A stretch of 64,000 bases of DNA from Colias croceus (taxonomy: Eukaryota > Arthropoda > Insecta > Lepidoptera > Pieridae). The position numbers and the translations under genes are program-made. Below are positions 58,489 to 64,000 of this stretch, one piece after another. Below the pieces are notes generated by a model. It saw only the letters and a program-made list of their open reading frames with translations. It ran no database searches and was not told the origin of the DNA. The first letter of the stretch is position 1; every line of letters begins with the position of its first letter. The stretch is from positions 7,822,001 through 7,886,000 of the forward strand of contig NC_059551.1 in the NCBI RefSeq assembly GCF_905220415.1, in the 5' to 3' direction.

Positions 58489-60590
58489 CTGGGAACAAAT
58501 ACATTCAACTTAATTTTCTTTTAGCACAAAAGTGTGGAATAGAACAAGAGCTAGAGAACACATGAAAAATTTGGTACATACATTTGTAAGAACTTATTTT
58601 TAACACGTAATAGGTAGATATATTGGTTTGGAATATGACAAAATAATATACATATTTGCTCACTACCACAAACATTACATAGGTACCTATATTCAACCAT
58701 GCCAAATCTGCAACAGGTTAAAAGAATACGGAATATCAAACAAAACATTAACCTCGGGGATAACCGATGGGGAAAGCATTTTTTTATCTACATTGTTATC
58801 ATTCAAGCAAATATTGTGATAGAGTTATATTAAATGAGTTTTTATGTCAATATGTACTAAATAAATACGAGAATGATTTCTAACTGTGATAAAGGAGGTC
58901 GTCTTATCAGGCGTGGTCAACATTACACACTTGTAGCACTACAGATGGGATAGATAACCTTTAGCTTTAATTGCTTGAAGCTTAGTAAGTAGGTACACAT
59001 GGTTTATAAGAGGAAGTATAATTATATTTGTAAAATAAAATATATCGATCAGAAAACTAAGTACCTATCTATATTCTACTATATTCTACTTAGGATTTAG
59101 GAAGAATTCTGTATAAAAAATGTAGAAATGTATAAGATGCTCTCTATAGTTAAATCAGTAGGGGTAGTAAAGGTAAGTGTTGGAATTTAAAATACAATTA
59201 GGTAAATTCCTTTTTTTTCCTTCAGCTTTGTATTTAAAAAAGTGCTATAAACTGTCGATGATTGAACTTTTTTCATGCTGTATGGTCTACTTCTTAAAGT
59301 AGCAATATCCGATTACTTTATTTTATCTTTTCAAGAAATGGCCAAATGCTTAAATGGCCAAATTTTCTGCATTTAAATATTGAATAATTAGATAATATTG
59401 ATCAGGTAAAGTCAGAATAGTGGTAAAATAATTGCCTATTGTGCCGTCTAGAGTACCTACTTTAAGTCTACCCAGACGTTCAAAACATTTATCTCCCTTC
59501 AACCAGATTCTAGGTTAACATAATAATTTTCTTGTATAAATAGATAATACCAACGGCTTAGACAGATAATAAATAACCAATAGATGTGTGCAATAAAGAC
59601 AAAGGAATCGAACAAGTTCATAAAGATCAAACCGCTATTCCACATCAATATCTAGTTAATGGTTCGATGATTATAAATATTGCTTTTTATTTTATTGTTA
59701 CTTAAGCATAAAATTGTTTAATTCTATTTCAAATTCGAAGTGTTTTCAGAACTTTTAATATATTATTTTCCCTACGCCTAGGTACATTTTCGGACACTTT
59801 ACTGTTTTTGAAAATAAGTAATCTATAAACTAGATACTTATTCGTACTTAATATGGAAAGAACGAACAATAGCGATGATTATATTGTGCTAAAAGTGGAT
59901 TGGCTCTATAATTAATACGTATTTCATATTTTTACAACGATTTTAAAAATAGTAGAACCGTTTAGCGCGAATAGACGACCCAGTTCGGTCTACTATGAGA
60001 AATTACACCAAACTGCTTGGAGCGAATTATTTGAGATGTACGGATATTACAATATTCTGCGAGTTTTAATACAGATTTGAATTGAATAGAGTGATAGCGA
60101 AAAAGAAGAAAAGCATTTGTAATGTGCCTCTGGCAAAAGATGAGAGCGAGTAGATAGAGTTTAGAATATAAAATATTTACTTCAAAATATGTAGGTATAG
60201 TAAGTAGCTAGTTAAGTATAACTTAGGTTTGTAGGTAATTGATAGTGAAAATAATATCTTTGAAGTATCTTAATAGTAAAAGTTTCTCATATATTATACG
60301 TAAAATGTAAATTCATGCTTCTTCATCCTGTAAAATTATCAGGACGTCCGCGTCGCGTCGCGGTCGTCGAGACTTTAATGCACTTTGATGTTGAGTACAG
60401 TCGTACGACGATATGTTATGGTAATTAAATTTACTGCTACTTGCTTCTCAGAAAAATTGTACTTTCATGATCAGGAAATGAGCTTTAAATTAAATTACGC
60501 CCCTCATTCTCATCACCGTTTCTGCAAGGAATAGCAAAAAGACAATTTATCAATTTATCAATGGCTTATTTTATATCTACTTGCTGTGAT
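58489..60590. other. AT-rich region upstream of the secreted coiled-coil gene
   Basis: It should contain the missing first exon and promoter, or an intron leading to them. No ATG exon could be assigned: an exon ending in phase 0 with a GT donor is required, and several weak candidates exist. No repeat with clear ends was seen. Confidence 0.4.
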
Positions 60591-60609
60591 GCGGTTTCAC
60601 CCGCGGCTC

Positions 60610-60870
60610 TGGTACCTTTTTTTTATAGTGGGGAAATCTTCTAAAGATACCCACGGCTCCCGGGGAAGGAGCCGTGGGTTATGTCGGATTCTTACCGACT
60701 AAAACCCCACTGTGTTCCGTCGAGCCGCTTTAATGATGGGGCCGCGGGTATTGGTTAGAATTCTTCCGCGACCCCCTCGGCGGCAGCCCATCTCCAGGCC
60801 AGGCGCAATCCAAGAACAGGAAAGGTGGTTTGCCTGCTCTTCCCTCCCGTTGGATAACTCTGGTACCTAA
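60610..60870. repeat. GC-rich dispersed repeat (ACCCACGGCTCC…GGAGCCGTGGGT)
   Basis: ACCCACGGCTCCCGGGG and GGAGCCGTGGGTTATGTC form a hairpin at about 60650-60680. GACTAAAACCCCACTGTG, GTCGAGCCGC and a long GC-rich tail follow. The minus-strand opening at 60730-60942 lies in this repeat. The class is unknown. Confidence 0.5.
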
Positions 60871-60881
60871 GATAAGTATAT

Positions 60882-60925
60882 AAGCTACTAGCTTTCCTCC
60901 CGCGGCTTCGCCCGCGATATATATA
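60882..60925 (-). mobile_element. Helitron-like 3' end fragment
   Basis: AGCTACTAGCTTTCCTCCCG then CGGCTTCGCCCGCG is the reverse of the usual hairpin and CTAG end. A TA-rich palindromic run follows. Confidence 0.5.
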
Positions 60926-61721
60926 TAATATATATATCGCATTTATAAAATTAATAGGAATAGGATAGGAAGTAGGATAGCTTATTTATAGCACAGATAA
61001 TATATATAATACTAGGTATGTACGAGTATAGGATAGGACCCCATGTTTATAGCGCGATAGCCGACATTGTAATACCAATTCCTACTATAGACTATAAAAT
61101 GATAGCCGTTAAGGATATGGATATCCTTTATCCAAATTAATCAGCACACAACAAAAAAATGAGGATGTACTTAGTAGAAAATATACGATAATTTTAAACT
61201 ATTTACATATTATTACTACTAGGTACTTACAATAACTTAACTGGTAAAGTTGAAATATACGAAAATTATTATCAACAAAAGTTGTTTTATTTTATACACC
61301 TTTAGCCGGCACGACGAAGGCACATTACCTACTCCTATTAACCTCTTCAAAGTAACGACTCAGTCGGATTCTAGGTAAACCATTGTAGCCACACCAAAAC
61401 GTGACTTGTGCTAAACACTTGCTTGTTATATATACTAAATTTATATCTGGGAGTCTTAGTTCAAACGATTCCTCGCTTACTAAATGTAAACTTATGATTC
61501 CATTGTTCTGGAATTACAATAATCCTGTTAGTTTTTTAATAGCTGGCGCCTGCAATAATTTTGCAGACACGTTTTTTGCCCTCAGAATATTTGCAAAAGC
61601 AGATTATAGCCTCCATTATTCTTATGAATAACGTCAGCTTAATTATCGTCAAAATTGCCAACAAAAATTATTATAAGGAAATTGGTTACATGCACTCTTA
61701 TTAATCCGTTATTTTGTCATT

Positions 61722-62041
61722 GTAAGCAGTGGTGGCTCAGTGGTGAGACCTCGGACTTCGAATCGATAAGTCCGGGGTTCGAGACCAGGCGAGCGTACAG
61801 GAAATAAATTGATTTTTCAATTTATCTGCGCATGTTATTACATCACCACTGCTCGAACGGTGAAGGAAAACATCGTGAGGAAACCGACATGTCGAAGAAT
61901 TAAAAAAAAAAGTTCGACGACATATTGTGTCATCCGCCAACCCGCACTTGGCCAGCGTGGTGGATTATGGCCTGTACCCTCATAGGAGGCCCGTGTCCCA
62001 GCAGTGGGAACGTATATGGGCTGATGATGATGATGATGATG
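61722..62041 (+). mobile_element. tRNA-derived SINE with 11-bp target-site duplication
   Basis: The tRNA-like head has GTGGCTCAGTGGTGAG (A-box region) and GGGGTTCGAGACC (B-box). The body contains GGAAAACATCGTGAGGAAAC. The tail is GGAGGCCCGTGTCCCAGCAG, then GGGCTGATGATGATGATGAT. ATTTTGTCATT occurs directly before (61711-61721) and after (62042-62052), marking an intact insertion. Confidence 0.85.
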
Positions 62042-62052
62042 ATTTTGTCATT

Positions 62053-63584
62053 AAGTACCTAGGTAGGTGACAGGTGTTTACATACAGACATCTAAATGTA
62101 AAAGTTTTATATCAAAGGCATTAAAACAAAAACAATGTAGCAAAATCTGTATAGTAACAAAGGCAGCTTAATTGTAGGTACTATAGTTTTATCTTCACAT
62201 TGGTAAACCTTTATCGTAATTTATCGGCAGATTAAAAATATTATGTAATAAGTTTGTAAGGGCTTAGCGTACCTAAAGCATCTATAACTAGCAACACGTT
62301 ACACGATTAGTTTATAATTAGATCCTTATAGATGACGTAGCATCATGACAAAGGGAAAGGAACTTATCTTACACGCTGAATATAGACCTTGGCCGGGATT
62401 TAGGTCAAACGCGCGGACAAAGCTTTTAATGCTGTAAGCACACGACGATAACATTATGTTTTGCTTCCCGGTATTAGTTGAATGCGTTAAGTATTCATAT
62501 ATTTAGTTTTACTGGCACAGTTATCCTGGGCTTATGTATTTCGATAATAAATGTAACATGAATCTATGATGAAGCAACAGGGTAAATACTAAATATTGCA
62601 AGCAGTAATATATAACAGCACAATAAATTGCAGATGCTGAATAAATTTATTCTGCATTATAGATCTATTCATTTGTGCACCCACTTTTGGAAATTCATTT
62701 TATCAGTAAGTATCGGTTCTTATCTTAGTTCTTATATGTTAAGGCGCCACTATGCAGCGATTGTGATTTGTGATGAAACAGCTTTTAAAAAGCTAAAAAA
62801 CTACTATGTAAATACACACGCTCCTTAAATGTACAAAAGAATCTAAGGTTGAACGTTCCTGGAACTAAAGCCACAATAAGAATGCAGTACCGTAAGATAC
62901 AAGATCAGGAAAATATCAAGTGTTTTGTTATGTAGCATTATATCAACAAAAATAACTATGTATATTAACCCACAATACTTTAATTATTATGATGTTAATT
63001 AGCGTGAGCATGGTAGAGCGGCGGTTAAACAATAATCGCTTCCTGACTCATGTATCAAAGCTTGTTTGTTTTAATGTTTCAACCGATTTAGATTAAATTC
63101 AGAAGTTACAATTAGATGTACAATATAGAGTTGTCTTCTTTCAGGATAGGAATTAAATGTGTGATCATAGAGTTACGTAGCGACTATTTAGTAATCTGTG
63201 GTAGAGGTTTCGGCAACTATTTCGATTTTTTCCATTTGGACGAAGAAAAAAGAAAATAAATGGTCATTTTATATTTATTTTAATGAATATGGTAATCGTA
63301 GGTTAAGAATATTATAATAATTATGCTCGTGCTCGTATACTTCAGAAATATAATATGAATACCTGATGCCTCAGTGGCCGCCGTTAGAAATTTCAGCTCT
63401 ACCCTCAATATAGGAGCGACGCGACGGCGAGCGACGCATTTTGTGACCGAGATGTTGGACCTTTCACACAAAAACAACTGAGCTGATTTTGATAAAATCT
63501 AGTACATATAATATTATGTTAGAAACATTACTATAGTCTATAATTTTATTTCAATCAGTTTAATTTGAAATTGAACTTCTCCAC
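62053..63584. other. Intergenic DNA, no gene recognised
   Basis: The openings at 62628-62828 and 63280-63477 lack motifs and splice support. Confidence 0.4.
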
Positions 63585-63615
63585 GCGCGAGCCAAGCCGC
63601 GGGCACAGCTTGTCT
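63585..63615 (+). mobile_element. Helitron-like 3' end fragment
   Basis: GCGCGAGCCAAGCCGCGGGC then ACAGCTTGTC, a degenerate form of the family's end. Confidence 0.4.
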
Positions 63616-63903
63616 TTTATCTTTAGGTAAGTATGCTAAATACGATAACATAAATATCTGAAATATTATATTTTAAAATCACTTTCTGTTCATTTAAATG
63701 TTTACTTCCTTCGGAAATATAAATGTACAAAAGTCAAACCTAAACTTGTGTAGGTAGGTACTGTTTCTCAATCGCTTTCAAACTTCTTACCAACAAAATC
63801 TTGACAAAAAGCTACAAACAAGCACATTGTAAGTGCATTATTTATCGTCAATTTGTCGAACACGATGTAATCATGTATGCGAGACGAGTTAGCAATATGT
63901 CAG

Positions 63904-64000
63904 TACCTTGCCCCGGCCGCGGCAGGCGAGAAATACATCAAGTGCACAGGAGCTGGGGCAATAAACTTTATTGGAACACCGCAGGATATTTACAATATAA
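63904..64000 (+). CDS. Possible partial exon at the right edge
   Basis: After ATATGTCAG the plus-strand frame TAC CTT GCC … is open to the window end and reads YLAPAAAGEKYIKCTGAGAI then NFIGTPQDIYNI. It is GC-richer than its surroundings. The family is not recognised. The minus strand is also partly open here, so the strand is not certain. Confidence 0.3.

Noticed and set aside
61730..61800. tRNA gene
   Set aside because: A- and B-box-like sequences are present, but the segment lies inside a SINE with target duplications and lacks a closed acceptor stem.

Overview
This is a eukaryotic, AT-rich, intron-containing window that most probably comes from a moth or butterfly. The case for Lepidoptera is inference from three things: many short Helitron-type repeats ending in a 'gaagccgcgggcggtaagctagta'-like tail, a tRNA-headed SINE with a GATGAT tail, and two TOR kinase genes, a duplication known from Bombyx. 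No bacterial features, CRISPR arrays or free-standing tRNA/rRNA genes were seen.

Layout. (1) 1-7306 (+): the C-terminal 590 codons of a TOR kinase gene ('Tor-B'), entering from the left edge. Its introns carry a nested Helitron + Tc1/mariner pair and a mariner with an intact ORF. (2) 7952-9046 (-): a two-exon cytidine deaminase. (3) 9.0-12.6 kb: intergenic, with a 5'-truncated LINE tail and a MITE. (4) 12666-23011 (-): a complete ten-exon second TOR gene ('Tor-A', 2426 aa). The two TOR genes lie tail to tail with the deaminase between them. (5) 23742-31827 (+): ARPC2 (Arp2/3 34-kDa subunit, nine exons, 303 aa), divergent from Tor-A across about 0.7 kb. (6) 34171-42630 (-): a four-exon TMIE-like small membrane protein (173 aa), recognised only after splicing. 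(7) 43647-46443 (+): a YjbQ/UPF0047 family protein (four exons, 165 aa), divergent from the TMIE-like gene. (8) 46806-47183 (-): an unassigned 125-aa ORF. (9) 51257-58488 (-): at least eleven exons of a secreted coiled-coil protein (544 codons here; first exon not found). (10) 58.5-64 kb: intergenic DNA with repeats, a SINE with a complete target-site duplication, and a possible partial exon at the right edge.

The genes are separate housekeeping or signalling units, not an operon. The strongest biological observation is the TOR pair. Tor-A keeps the rapamycin-pocket residues of the FRB domain. Tor-B keeps the kinase catalytic motifs and FATC tail but has replaced two of the FRB aromatic residues (positions equivalent to human Y2105 and F2108) and another FRB tryptophan (W2027), which predicts altered or lost FKBP12-rapamycin binding. 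Other notable points are a partial duplicate TOR exon differing only at synonymous sites, three same-strand Helitron copies ending 30-57 bp upstream of splice acceptors, and two nested insertions whose empty sites are visible in other copies in this window.

Exon boundaries were derived by eye from GT/AG sites, phase continuity and protein similarity. Family names rest on recalled family motifs, not on a database search.
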